From an uncultured Prevotellaceae bacterium (GTDB taxonomy: Bacteria; Bacteroidota; Bacteroidia; Bacteroidales; Bacteroidaceae), in assembly GCA_947304115.1 (NCBI GenBank), contig CAMZAE010000015.1, positions 1-44,454 of the forward strand: 44,454 nt of DNA, written 5' to 3'. Of this stretch, positions 31,947-39,660 are shown piece after piece (the first letter of the stretch is position 1; the number at the start of each line of letters is the position of its first letter). The notes below the pieces were generated by a model. The model searched no databases, was not told the origin of the DNA, and worked only from the letters and a program-made list of their open reading frames with translations. Made by a program: the position numbers and the translations under genes.

Positions 31947-34121
31947 CTATTGCGTCATATAGACATCCAATGTGCCGCCTGCCATGATTTGCTCATGGGT
32001 GATGGTAGTGCCCTTGATGGTCTTGCCATTCAGCACATACTTCTTGACGTAAATAGCCTTGTCGCTGCCGCCGTGCGTACGGATGGTGAAGGTCTTGCCG
32101 TCGCGGACGGGGATGACGGCTTCCTCCACGATGGGTGAGCCAAGCTGATAGACACCGCCGCAAGGCTCCACCTGATAGAAGCCGAGAGCCGAAAGGATGT
32201 ACCAGGCGGACATCTGGCCTACGTCCTCGTTGCCACAGAGACCGGCGGGCTGGTCAGTGTAGAGTTCGTCCATCACCTGGCGGATGCGCTTCTGTGCCTT
32301 GCGGGGCTGGCCCACATAGTTATACATATAGAGGATGTGGTGGCTGGGTTCGTTGCCGTGAGCATACTGACCGATGAGGCCGGAGATGTCAGGAGCCGCA
32401 CCGGTGCCCAGGTCGCTGCTGGCCGACAAGAGGTCGTCAAGGCGCTGGTCGAGTGCCTTGTCGCCGCCCATCACTTCTGCCAGGCCTTTCACATCGTGGG
32501 GAACGAGGAAGGTGTATTGCCAGGGGTTGCCCTCGGTGTAGTCGCGCGTCTGCTGGTTGGGGTTGAAGTTCTCGGGCAGGGGACGGAACTCGCCCTTCGT
32601 GTCGAGGGCGCGCATCACGTTGACGCGGCGGTCGTAGAGCCGCTTGTAGTTCATGCTCAGGTCGTAGAAACGGATGCTGTCCTCCTTGTGACCGAGACGG
32701 CCTGCAAGTTGTGCGGCAGCCCAGGCTGCGATGTAGTACTCCATGCTCTTGCCGATGACCTCGCTCTCGCGACCGTCGTAGGGCAGATAGCCAAGCTCTG
32801 CCAGATAGTCCTTGCCGCGCAAGGGCACACGGTTCGTCTTTGCATATTCCGTAGGAAGCATGCTGGCACAGACAGCCTCGTAAGCTTCGTCGATGTCGAT
32901 GTCGCCGGCCTCGCCCTTCAGGATGATGTCGGCAAGGACAGGCACTGCCGGCTCGCCCACCATGCAGTAGGTGTCGTTGCTCACCAGATGCCAGACAGGT
33001 AGCTCGCCCCATTCGCGATAGATGGCAAGCATCGTCTTGGCATAGTCGCGCATACGGTCTGGCATGATGATGGTTGCCAAGGGATGGGCGGCACGATAGG
33101 TGTCCCAAAGGCTCCACGTGGTGAGCGTCTTGTAGTCGGCGCCATGATGGACCTTCAAGTCGGCTCCCATGTAGTCGCCTGTCACATCGCACCACAACTG
33201 GGGCGCCACCATGTAGTGATACATGGCCGTGTAGAAGATGGTGCGCTCGCGCTCGGTGCGGAAGGTTGCCTTTATGCGGGAGAGTTGCTTGTTCCAGGCT
33301 TCTTTGGCCGCATCGGAAACGCCGTCGAAGTCAAAGCCGCCCGGCTGCTCCACGTTCATATTGATGAGAGCATTGGCCTCGCTCGTCGGCGAGAGGGCCA
33401 CCTTGACCATCACGTCGTCGCCCGGGTTCACCTCGAAAGTGGCCTCGCCATATTTGGCATTGACATCCATTATCGTCCAATTATGAATCGGCTTGCTGAA
33501 CCTCATGCAGAAATAGACAATCTGGTCCTTTGCCCAGCCGCGGCTGCGACGGTAGCCCATCACCGTATGGTCGTCAACCGGCACGGCACGTGTGTCAAGG
33601 GCCTTGTCGCCGATGGTATTCTCAAGGTCGATGATGATGCGGGCGTTGTTGCTGCCCTTCGGAAAGAAGAAACGGTAAAGGGCGGTGCGCTCGGTGGCCG
33701 TCATCTCTGCCATAATACCGAAACGGTCGAGCAGGACGCGGTAATAACCTGGAGCCACGACCTCTGTCTCGTGACGGTACTCGCTGGCAAGGCCCTCGCG
33801 GGTGAGTTCCAAGTCGCCATAGGCTGGCATCAGGCCAATGTCGCCCAAGTCGCCGCAACCGGTGCCGCTCAGGTGCATCTGTCCGAAGCCGATAATCTTC
33901 TTGCCCGACTCATGGTAGCCAGAACACCAGTCCCAGCCTGTCTCAAGCTGCGTGGGACCGGCATTCACCATGCCAAAAGGCACGCTGGCTCCCACAAAGA
34001 CATGCCCATGATCGCCCGTGCCAATGACGGGATTAACATAGTCTGCATAATTCTCGGATTCATTAGCCGCCTGCGCTGCAACCGCAAGCATAAAGCCCAA
34101 AAGGAGAAATTTACTTTTCAT
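31947..34121 (-). CDS. GH92 alpha-mannosidase
   Basis: 724 residues from MKSKFLLLGFMLAVAAQAAN, a signal peptide; an upstream in-frame start would lie on top of the promoter. GH92 enzymes are calcium-dependent inverting alpha-mannosidases (often 1,2-linkage) abundant in Bacteroidetes that feed on host or yeast glycans. Family blocks: YVNPVIGTGDHGHVFVGASV with PFGMV, MHLSGTGCGDLGDIGLMP, WSLWDTYRAAHPL, WHLVSNDTYCMVG, the catalytic-site GNEPSHHILYMYNYVGQP, and CGNEDVGQMSAWYILSALGFY. It is the first gene of the GH92-GH125-lipoprotein unit. No SusC/SusD pair is present, so uptake must be served elsewhere. Confidence 0.95.
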   Translation of the reverse strand: MKSKFLLLGFMLAVAAQAANESENYADYVNPVIGTGDHGHVFVGASVPFGMVNAGPTQLETGWDWCSGYHESGKKIIGFGQMHLSGTGCGDLGDIGLMPAYGDLELTREGLASEYRHETEVVAPGYYRVLLDRFGIMAEMTATERTALYRFFFPKGSNNARIIIDLENTIGDKALDTRAVPVDDHTVMGYRRSRGWAKDQIVYFCMRFSKPIHNWTIMDVNAKYGEATFEVNPGDDVMVKVALSPTSEANALINMNVEQPGGFDFDGVSDAAKEAWNKQLSRIKATFRTERERTIFYTAMYHYMVAPQLWCDVTGDYMGADLKVHHGADYKTLTTWSLWDTYRAAHPLATIIMPDRMRDYAKTMLAIYREWGELPVWHLVSNDTYCMVGEPAVPVLADIILKGEAGDIDIDEAYEAVCASMLPTEYAKTNRVPLRGKDYLAELGYLPYDGRESEVIGKSMEYYIAAWAAAQLAGRLGHKEDSIRFYDLSMNYKRLYDRRVNVMRALDTKGEFRPLPENFNPNQQTRDYTEGNPWQYTFLVPHDVKGLAEVMGGDKALDQRLDDLLSASSDLGTGAAPDISGLIGQYAHGNEPSHHILYMYNYVGQPRKAQKRIRQVMDELYTDQPAGLCGNEDVGQMSAWYILSALGFYQVEPCGGVYQLGSPIVEEAVIPVRDGKTFTIRTHGGSDKAIYVKKYVLNGKTIKGTTITHEQIMAGGTLDVYMTQ

Positions 34122-34157
34122 CGTATTGCCCGTTATCTTTTTGTTTGTTCTTGAGCA

Positions 34158-34189
34158 CAAAATTACGCAAAAAAAGCGAAACGCCCAAA
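34158..34189 (-). promoter_or_regulatory. Promoter for the mannosidase operon
   Basis: On the - strand, TAATTTTG (34165 to 34158) fits TAnnTTTG and TTTG (34189 to 34186) lies 20 bases upstream, the right -33 spacing. The -7 box is 36 bases before the GH92 ATG at 34121. It overlaps the first codon of a longer in-frame reading, which is therefore rejected. Confidence 0.75.
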
Positions 34190-34345
34190 CCGTCAGCAGA
34201 AATTCTTTATTTTATTCCCACTGATGCCATGCGACATGATGCAGATTTTCGCATCTCCTCCAAGCGAAATCACTGGAAAAACCCTTACAAAAATCCTGCC
34301 AAAAAGCACGGCTTTCAGCAATGCCCCATGCCATCATTTTCAACG

Positions 34346-34411
34346 CCCCACGCGGCGTATGCAATCTCCCCGTGCGGCGTTTGCAATCCCCCCACGTCGA
34401 AATGCCCGCCT
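34346..34411. repeat. 22-base tandem repeat, three units
   Basis: CCCCACGCGGCGTATGCAAT, CCCCGTGCGGCGTTTGCAAT and the weaker CCCCACGTCGAAATGCCCG follow one another at a 22-base period (34346, 34368, 34390). Not in any gene I can support. Confidence 0.7.
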
Positions 34412-34773
34412 CCCCCCTTCGTTTTTTCCTCAAAAAATTGTCCCATTTGATGACATACCATGCCATCCCGCTCCATTTCCCCCATTCCGCCTCAATTTTC
34501 GCCCTCGCAACCGCCTGATTATCAACGTCCATTCGTTTTAAGCCATTTTCTCGGCCTTTCCCTTCCCAAGTGCCACAACACAAAAAAGAAGCCCCCAGAG
34601 AGCTTCCTTTTGCGAAAAACCTTTACAAAAGGCTATTTCTCTAAGAGATTTTTTATTGCATTGATATAATCAATGGCCTTTTTCCCTTTTTCCTCCACAA
34701 AGATATACATTTTCCCCCAAAAGCCAATGCGCAGCATGGCATTTTTCTTTGTGAAAGGTACAAAAACACGGTC

Positions 34774-34809
34774 GTTAACATTTCTTGACGGGGGGGCAAT
34801 GTTAACATT
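34774..34809. promoter_or_regulatory. Inverted repeat with a G7 tract; possible operator
   Basis: GTTAACATT (34774-34782) and AATGTTAAC (34798-34806) form a perfect 9-base inverted repeat across a 15-base spacer that contains seven G in a row. The right arm extends to the 12-base palindrome AATGTTAACATT. It lies about 125 bases upstream of the secreted-protein gene and just before a weak CCTTTGC box, so a regulator site is plausible. Confidence 0.45.
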
Positions 34810-34933
34810 ACTTATATTTTATGCCTTTGCATCGCCTAATGTGCGCATGGCGCGCATGTGTACAAAAACATTGTATATAAAGTAAATTTACATAAAACAA
34901 ACTATGAAAAGAAACAAACTATGAAATCTATGC

Positions 34934-35872
34934 ATGACCGCTCTGTTGAGCGTTGTCTGCACATCTGCTTGGGCGGATGTTTATCAGATTGGTTCGGCGG
35001 CAGACTTGAAGGCCTTCGCCGACCGAGTGAACAATGGCACCGAGCCTGGTGCCGATGCCGTACTCACTGCCGACATTGACTATACGGCATACACGACAGG
35101 ATTCATTGGCCGTAACGAAACAGGTAAGCACTACACAGGTACTTTCGATGGTCAGGGACACACCGTAACCACCAACATTGTAAACACTGCACGATGGACT
35201 GGCTTGGTAGGCTGGTTAAGCGTCGGAATGAACATCTCAAACTGTATCGTAGCCATAGCAGAATCCACATCTAAGTACAATCTCGGATGGGCTAATCCTG
35301 CTCCCTCACCCACTAATAGTTATATGGTGGCTCCTACAGATACAAGACTTGCCAGCGGCGAGCTTTGCTACCTGCTGAACGGCGACCAAAGCGACATCGG
35401 TTGGCATCAGGCATTAGGCACAGATGATTGTCCTTCTCCCTTCGGTACATTGACTGTAGGACGAGGCCAGTGGCTCAGCAGCGACTATCTGTATTATAAC
35501 ATTGACGGAAGCGGCAACATCACCATTCCTCAACTGAACCTCAGTGAGAATGACACCAAATATGATGTTCCTGCCAACGTGACAGCCAAGAGCATAAGCA
35601 TCACCCGCGACATCCCTGCCGGTCAGTGGATAGGCCTTTGCCTACCCTTCGACTATGACATCCCCAGCGGATGGGACGTGCGCGAACTGGCCTATGTGAA
35701 CGGCACTGGCGACGGTGCAACTTCTATAAATGAAGAATTAAGAATGAAGAATGATGAATCAGAGGCTGCTATATACAATCTCGCCGGCCAGCGCCTGAAC
35801 AAGGCACAGAACCAAAGGTCGACGTATGTCAAGGGCATCAACATCGTCAATGGGAAAAAGATTTTATTTTAA
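34934..35872 (+). CDS. Secreted GLUG-like protein with conserved C-terminal tail; 5' end doubtful
   Basis: 312 residues. The start MTALLSVVCTSAWAD is a signal-peptide core with no basic n-region. ATG 34921 in another frame begins MKSM and would supply one if a single base were gained or lost, so a frameshift is suspected. The body resembles Prevotella GLUG-repeat surface proteins: YQIGSAADLKAFADRVNNG, LTADIDY, YTGTFDGQGHTVT, LVGWLSVGMNISNCIVA, then LASGELCYLLNGDQSDIGWHQALGTD. The part after the first GLUG region looks shortened compared with longer relatives. The tail NLAGQRLNKAQ...KGINIVNGKKIL matches that of the PI-PLC-like protein. A repeat-derived ELRMKNDE precedes the tail. Function unknown, probably surface-exposed. 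Confidence 0.65.
   Translation: MTALLSVVCTSAWADVYQIGSAADLKAFADRVNNGTEPGADAVLTADIDYTAYTTGFIGRNETGKHYTGTFDGQGHTVTTNIVNTARWTGLVGWLSVGMNISNCIVAIAESTSKYNLGWANPAPSPTNSYMVAPTDTRLASGELCYLLNGDQSDIGWHQALGTDDCPSPFGTLTVGRGQWLSSDYLYYNIDGSGNITIPQLNLSENDTKYDVPANVTAKSISITRDIPAGQWIGLCLPFDYDIPSGWDVRELAYVNGTGDGATSINEELRMKNDESEAAIYNLAGQRLNKAQNQRSTYVKGINIVNGKKILF
35729..35760. repeat. AATTAAGAATGAAGAATG repeat in frame (family C)
   Basis: AATGAAGAATTAAGAATGAA then GAATGATGAATC encodes NEELRMKNDES just before the conserved tail. It is the same type of sequence as the intergenic copy at 10317-10353. Confidence 0.65.
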
Positions 35873-35875
35873 TTA

Positions 35876-36010
35876 AGAAGAAAGAAGGAGAAAGAAGGAG
35901 ATAGAAGGAGATAGATGAAGATAAAAGAAGATAAAAGACAATACCAAAGGACATTGATATCAAGCATCCCCAACATTCGTCCTCTATCTACGCGGCGAAG
36001 CCGCATATCT
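35876..36010. repeat. AGAAGGAGATAG purine repeat and GCGGC hairpin
   Basis: 35876-35940 is a purine-rich array of AGAAGGAGATAGAAGGAGAT units. After a short spacer, GCGGC-GAA-GCCGC (35992-36004) forms a small hairpin, flanked by CCTCTATCTAC on the left and CTCCCTCTATCTAC on the right. Together they fill the 180-base gap before the small peptide gene. Confidence 0.65.
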
Positions 36011-36051
36011 TCCTCTAACTCCCTCTATCTACATTATAACATATTCATAAG

Positions 36052-36234
36052 ATGAAAAAGACATATCTCACACCAGCGGCTCTGACCGTTGCACTTGATT
36101 CCAGAAGGAATGTAATGCTCAATGCAAGCGAAGAAGGCGGCTCTCAGATCATTGGCGATGGCGGCACCGGCGACGGCAGCGACATGGGCGTAAAGGAATT
36201 CTCGAGCAAGTCCATCTGGGACAACGAATGGTAA
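36052..36234 (+). CDS. Small Bacteroidales peptide of the MKKTYxxPA type
   Basis: 60 residues: MKKTYLTPAALTVALDS, then MLNASEEGGSQIIGDGG, an acidic glycine-rich middle, and an ending KSIWDNEW. No signal peptide of normal type and no membrane segment. I recall many short Bacteroidales proteins with an MKKTY-x-P start and a terminal tryptophan with acidic residues, usually annotated hypothetical. The composition resembles a leader followed by a short acidic core, so a modified or signalling peptide can be considered, but no maturation gene is adjacent. It is followed after 35 bases by a strong hairpin. It lies downstream of the GLUG-like gene and may share its transcript. Confidence 0.6.
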   Translation: MKKTYLTPAALTVALDSRRNVMLNASEEGGSQIIGDGGTGDGSDMGVKEFSSKSIWDNEW

Positions 36235-36269
36235 GAAGCCTCTTACCAGAGGAATTAATAACAAAAATC

Positions 36270-36316
36270 AAAGAGGCCGTTCCATCCGTGAGGGATGGAA
36301 CGGCCTCTTTATTTCT
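36270..36316. terminator. Bidirectional terminator between the small peptide gene and rplQ
   Basis: An 18-bp perfect inverted repeat (36270-36287 and 36293-36310, containing GAGGCCGTTCCATCC) with a 5-base loop. A-rich sequence before and T-rich sequence after make it suitable in both directions. It ends the ribosomal operon on the - strand. Confidence 0.9.
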
Positions 36317-36328
36317 AACTTCAGACTT

Positions 36329-36820
36329 TTATTCGGCTTTGGCTTCTTCAACAGGAGTTGTCTCCGCTGCTGGTGCTTCTGCCACTTCTGCTTCGGGAGC
36401 AGTTGTCTTCTTTGAAGAACGACGGGTGCGCTTTGCCTTCTTTGCTGTCTTGGCCATGTTCTCGTCGAAGTCAACGAGTTCGATGAAGCACATGGGAGCG
36501 GCATCGCTGGCACGGAAACCTGTCTTAATGATGCGGGTGTAACCGCCCGGACGGTCGGCAACCTTCTGAGAGATGACCGTAAAGAGTTCCGTGATGGCGT
36601 GCTTGTCCTGCAAGTAGCTGAACACAACGCGGCGAGAATTGGTAGTGTCCTCCTTAGACTTGGTGATGAGAGGCTCTACATACTTCTTCAAGGCCTTTGC
36701 CTTGGCGAGGGTCGTAGTGATTCTTTTGTGCATGATCAGGGAGATGGCCATGTTGCTCAACATAGCTGCCCTGTGGGATGCAGTACGGCCCAAATGATTG
36801 AATTTCTTATTATGTCTCAT
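36329..36820 (-). CDS. rplQ: 50S ribosomal protein L17
   Basis: A large-subunit protein near the exit tunnel. The first 110 or so residues are the conserved domain ([85 protein letters not shown]). The last 40 residues are a Lys/Arg patch followed by an Ala/Glu/Pro tail, an extension common in Bacteroidetes. It is the last gene of the alpha cluster, 6 bases after rpoA and before the shared terminator. Confidence 0.97.
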   Translation of the reverse strand: MRHNKKFNHLGRTASHRAAMLSNMAISLIMHKRITTTLAKAKALKKYVEPLITKSKEDTTNSRRVVFSYLQDKHAITELFTVISQKVADRPGGYTRIIKTGFRASDAAPMCFIELVDFDENMAKTAKKAKRTRRSSKKTTAPEAEVAEAPAAETTPVEEAKAE

Positions 36821-36826
36821 GACTTT

Positions 36827-37819
36827 TTATTCTTTATCTAATTTATACTTAGAAATATCGGTTCCAAACGACAGATTCAGACTCTCGAGCAAATCATCAA
36901 GCTCCGTGAGCGATTTCTTGCCGAAGTTCCTGAACTTAAGCAGGTCGGTCTTGTTGTACTGTACCAAGTCGCCAAGGGTGTCAACATCGGCAGCCTTCAG
37001 ACAATTCAGGGCACGTACAGACAAGTCCATATCCACCAGCTTGGTCTTCAGGAGTTGGCGCATGTGGAGAACTTCCTCGTCGAATTCCTCGTTCACATCC
37101 ACCTCGCTGTTCTCAAGCGTTATCTTCTCGTCGGAGAAGAGCATGAAGTGATGAATGAGGATGCGGGCTGCTTCCTTGAGCGCTTCCTTCGGGTGAATGG
37201 AACCATCAGTGGTAATCTCAAGCACAAGCTTCTCGTAGTCGGTCTTCTGCTCTACGCGGAAGTTCTCTACTGCGTACTTGACATTCCTGATTGGTGTGTA
37301 GATTGAATCGATGGGGATTACATTCACATCGGTGCAGAAGGGACGGTTCTCGTCGGCTGGAACATAGCCTCTACCCTTGTTGATGCTTATTTCCATGCGA
37401 AGGGAGGCTTTAGCATCCAGATGGCAAATAACCAACTCAGGGTTCAGCACTTCGAATCCAACCAAATACTTGTTGAAGTCACCGGCCTTAAGCTCTGTGG
37501 CGTTCTCGACCGTAACAGTAACCTTCTCCGTCTCGAAATCTTCTACAACTTGTTTGAATCTTACCTGCTTCAGGTTCAATATAATGTTGGTAACATCTTC
37601 CTTTACTCCAGGCACGGTGGCAAACTCATGCTCAACACCGGAAATAGACACGGTATTGATAGCAAAGCCATCAAGTGAAGAGAGAAGGATGCGGCGCAAA
37701 GCATTACCAATCGTAGTACCGAAACCACCTTCCAAGGGGCGGAACTCGAACTTCCCGAACTTATCGTCCGCCTCCAACATTATTACCTTATCGGGTTTTT
37801 GAAATGCTAATATCGCCAT
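36827..37819 (-). CDS. rpoA: RNA polymerase alpha subunit
   Basis: 330 residues. The N-terminal assembly domain contains [29 protein letters not shown] and the C-terminal domain (about 265-320) contains [26 protein letters not shown] and [19 protein letters not shown], the helix-hairpin-helix that touches UP elements and activators. Length and motifs are normal. Nine bases after rpsD and six before rplQ, the usual alpha-operon order. Confidence 0.98.
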   Translation of the reverse strand: MAILAFQKPDKVIMLEADDKFGKFEFRPLEGGFGTTIGNALRRILLSSLDGFAINTVSISGVEHEFATVPGVKEDVTNIILNLKQVRFKQVVEDFETEKVTVTVENATELKAGDFNKYLVGFEVLNPELVICHLDAKASLRMEISINKGRGYVPADENRPFCTDVNVIPIDSIYTPIRNVKYAVENFRVEQKTDYEKLVLEITTDGSIHPKEALKEAARILIHHFMLFSDEKITLENSEVDVNEEFDEEVLHMRQLLKTKLVDMDLSVRALNCLKAADVDTLGDLVQYNKTDLLKFRNFGKKSLTELDDLLESLNLSFGTDISKYKLDKE

Positions 37820-37828
37820 TCTTATAGT

Positions 37829-38434
37829 TTATTTAGAGTACAACTCAACAATCAATTGTTCCTTAATGGTCTCGGGGATGTCTGCACGGTCGGGCTTGTG
37901 AAGATACTTGCCAGCCTTCTGGCTCTCATCCCATTCAATCCAAGGATACTTGGAGTGGTTAAAGCCTGCCAGAGCGTTCTGGATGACCTCAAGGCTCTTG
38001 CTACGCTCACGAACACTGACCACCTGACCGGGTTTAACGCTATAAGAAGGGATACCTACTACCTGACCATCCACTGCAATGTGCTTGTGGTTGACAAGCT
38101 GACGAGCAGCACGACGGGTGGGAGCAATGCCCAGACGATAAACGATGTTGTCAAGGCGGCTCTCCAAGTTCTGAAGGAGAATCTCACCGGTAATGCCACT
38201 GGTACGAGCAGCTTTCTCAAACATGTTGCGGAACTGCTTCTCCAGCACACCGTATGTGTACTTTGCCTTTTGCTTCTCAGCAAGCATGATGCCATACTCG
38301 GAAGTCTTACGACGACGATTGTTGCCATGCTGACCAGGAGGGAAGTTACGCTTAGCCTGTACTTTTGGATTACCCAGGATGGCCTCGCCAAAACGACGGT
38401 CTATCCTCGACTTTGGTCCTGTATATCTTGCCAT
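37829..38434 (-). CDS. rpsD: 30S ribosomal protein S4
   Basis: 201 residues. A 16S rRNA-binding assembly protein that starts [17 protein letters not shown], with the S4 RNA-binding domain [34 protein letters not shown]. It has no cysteine, so it is the zinc-free form. A 63-base gap with a 16-base direct repeat separates it from rpsK, longer than most gaps in this cluster. S4 often represses its own operon in other bacteria, so that gap is a place to look for a control site. Confidence 0.97.
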   Translation of the reverse strand: MARYTGPKSRIDRRFGEAILGNPKVQAKRNFPPGQHGNNRRRKTSEYGIMLAEKQKAKYTYGVLEKQFRNMFEKAARTSGITGEILLQNLESRLDNIVYRLGIAPTRRAARQLVNHKHIAVDGQVVGIPSYSVKPGQVVSVRERSKSLEVIQNALAGFNHSKYPWIEWDESQKAGKYLHKPDRADIPETIKEQLIVELYSK

Positions 38435-38456
38435 AATATATTTTATAAAATGTTTT

Positions 38457-38488
38457 CGTTATTACAATATAACGTTATTACGATATAA
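38457..38488. repeat. 16-base direct repeat upstream of rpsD
   Basis: CGTTATTACAATATAA is followed directly by CGTTATTACGATATAA and then CGT. It lies between rpsK and rpsD, 22 bases before the rpsD ATG when read on the - strand. Confidence 0.7.
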
Positions 38489-38497
38489 CGTCTGTTA

Positions 38498-38887
38498 TTA
38501 AACTCTACGACGCTTGGGAGGACGACAACCATTGTGAGGAAGCGGAGTGACATCAACGATTTCAACCACCTCAATGCCTGCACCATGAACGGTGCGGATT
38601 GCTGACTCACGGCCGTTACCGGGACCTTTAACGTATGCCTTCACCTTGCGCAGGCCAAGGTCGTATGCTGTCTTCGCACAATCCTGAGCAGCCATCTGAG
38701 CTGCATAGGGAGTGTTCTTCTTAGAGCCACGGAAACCCATCTTTCCGGCAGAAGACCAAGAAATCACCTGACCTTCACTGTTAGCCAAAGAGACAATGAT
38801 ATTGTTGAACGAGCTGTGTACGTGAAGCTGCCCCATTGCGTCAACCTTCACCACTCTCTTCTTTGTAGCAACTGTTTTCTTTGCCAT
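38498..38887 (-). CDS. rpsK: 30S ribosomal protein S11
   Basis: 129 residues. Platform protein of the small subunit. Blocks [64 protein letters not shown] and the basic ending [16 protein letters not shown] are complete. Ten bases after rpsM. Confidence 0.98.
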   Translation of the reverse strand: MAKKTVATKKRVVKVDAMGQLHVHSSFNNIIVSLANSEGQVISWSSAGKMGFRGSKKNTPYAAQMAAQDCAKTAYDLGLRKVKAYVKGPGNGRESAIRTVHGAGIEVVEIVDVTPLPHNGCRPPKRRRV

Positions 38888-38897
38888 ATCTCAATTA

Positions 38898-39278
38898 TTA
38901 TTTAGTAGCCTTTTTCTTGTTTGCAACTGTCTTCTTCTTACCCTTACGTGTGCGGGCATTATTCTTCGTGCTCTGACCACGAACCGGAAGACCGTTACGA
39001 TGACGAACTCCACGGTAGCAACCGATATCCATCAGGCGCTTGATGTTCATCGTAATCTCAGAGCGGAGGTCACCCTCAACTTTATACTCAGCACCGATAA
39101 TCTCACGAATCTTACCTGCCTCGTCATCAGTCCAGTCTGAAACCTTCTTGTCCTTATCAACGCCAGCCTTTTCCAGGATCTTGGCGGAGCTACTGCGACC
39201 TATACCAAATATATAGGTCAAAGCGATTTCGCCTCGTTTGTTCTGAGGCAAATCTACACCAACAATTCTAATTGCCAT
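38898..39278 (-). CDS. rpsM: 30S ribosomal protein S13
   Basis: 126 residues. Head protein of the small subunit that contacts tRNA and the large subunit. Conserved [28 protein letters not shown] start (here GRSSSAKIL), [22 protein letters not shown] and [19 protein letters not shown] are present. 30 bases downstream of rpmJ. Confidence 0.98.
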   Translation of the reverse strand: MAIRIVGVDLPQNKRGEIALTYIFGIGRSSSAKILEKAGVDKDKKVSDWTDDEAGKIREIIGAEYKVEGDLRSEITMNIKRLMDIGCYRGVRHRNGLPVRGQSTKNNARTRKGKKKTVANKKKATK

Positions 39279-39308
39279 ATACTATACTTTTCTTGTTTGC
39301 AATAATGA

Positions 39309-39425
39309 CTACCCCTGACGCATCTTAAACTTAGGGTTTTTCTTGTTAATAACATACAAACGACCCTTGCGGCGTACAATTTTGCAGTCTGGGGTACGTT
39401 TTTTCAAAGAAGCTCTTGTTTTCAT
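39309..39425 (-). CDS. rpmJ: 50S ribosomal protein L36
   Basis: 38 residues, beginning [17 protein letters not shown] and ending KFKMRQG. It is too short for routine gene calling but is certain from its sequence and place between infA and rpsM. Only one of the four zinc ligands of the classic form remains (Cys14), so it is the zinc-free type usual in Bacteroidetes. Confidence 0.96.
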   Translation of the reverse strand: MKTRASLKKRTPDCKIVRRKGRLYVINKKNPKFKMRQG

Positions 39426-39435
39426 ATTGTTGTTT

Positions 39436-39654
39436 TTATTTATATCTGAATACAATACGTCCTTTGGTCAGGTCATACGGACTCATCTCCACCTTAACCT
39501 TGTCGCCTGGAAGTATTTTGATGTAATGCATTCTCATCTTTCCAGAGATGTTGCAGATTATCTTCTGACCTATCTCCAACTCAACACGGAACATCGCATT
39601 GGAAAGCGATTCCACAATTACACCGTCTTGTTCTATAACTGCCTGTTTTGCCAT
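39436..39654 (-). CDS. infA: Translation initiation factor IF-1
   Basis: 72 residues, a single OB-fold: [29 protein letters not shown], then [35 protein letters not shown]. It binds the A site during initiation. Six bases after map and ten before rpmJ. Confidence 0.98.
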   Translation of the reverse strand: MAKQAVIEQDGVIVESLSNAMFRVELEIGQKIICNISGKMRMHYIKILPGDKVKVEMSPYDLTKGRIVFRYK

Positions 39655-39660
39655 ATTCGT

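Larger units (their letters stand above)
34190..34900. other. Gene-poor stretch of about 700 bases
   Basis: No convincing gene is found here. It holds a 22-base C/G-rich tandem repeat (34346-34411), a region of pyrimidine-rich + strand sequence, weak A/T-rich hairpins near 34590-34655 (GAAGC/GCTTC followed by CTTTT; CTCT/GAGA followed by T6), and the palindromic site at 34774-34809. Open frames across it lack promoter, leader and family resemblance. It may contain an unrecognised small RNA or decayed gene, but I cannot show that. Confidence 0.5.

Noticed and set aside
30379..31962. 527-codon open frame on the + strand across GH125
   Set aside because: The GH125 frame on the - strand is complete with signal peptide and family blocks; the opposite frame has no start context or family features.
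33084..34154. 356-codon + strand frame across GH92
   Set aside because: Antisense to a complete GH92 gene; no recognisable domain.
34212..34583. 123-codon - strand frame in the gene-poor gap
   Set aside because: It runs through the 22-base tandem repeat, has no promoter or leader, and resembles nothing I know; not supported enough to list as a gene.
16017..38492. 16-base identity ATTACGATATAACGTC in rsgA and before rpsD
   Set aside because: In a 44-kb window a single 16-base match is expected about as often as not by chance, and the rsgA copy encodes ordinary residues.
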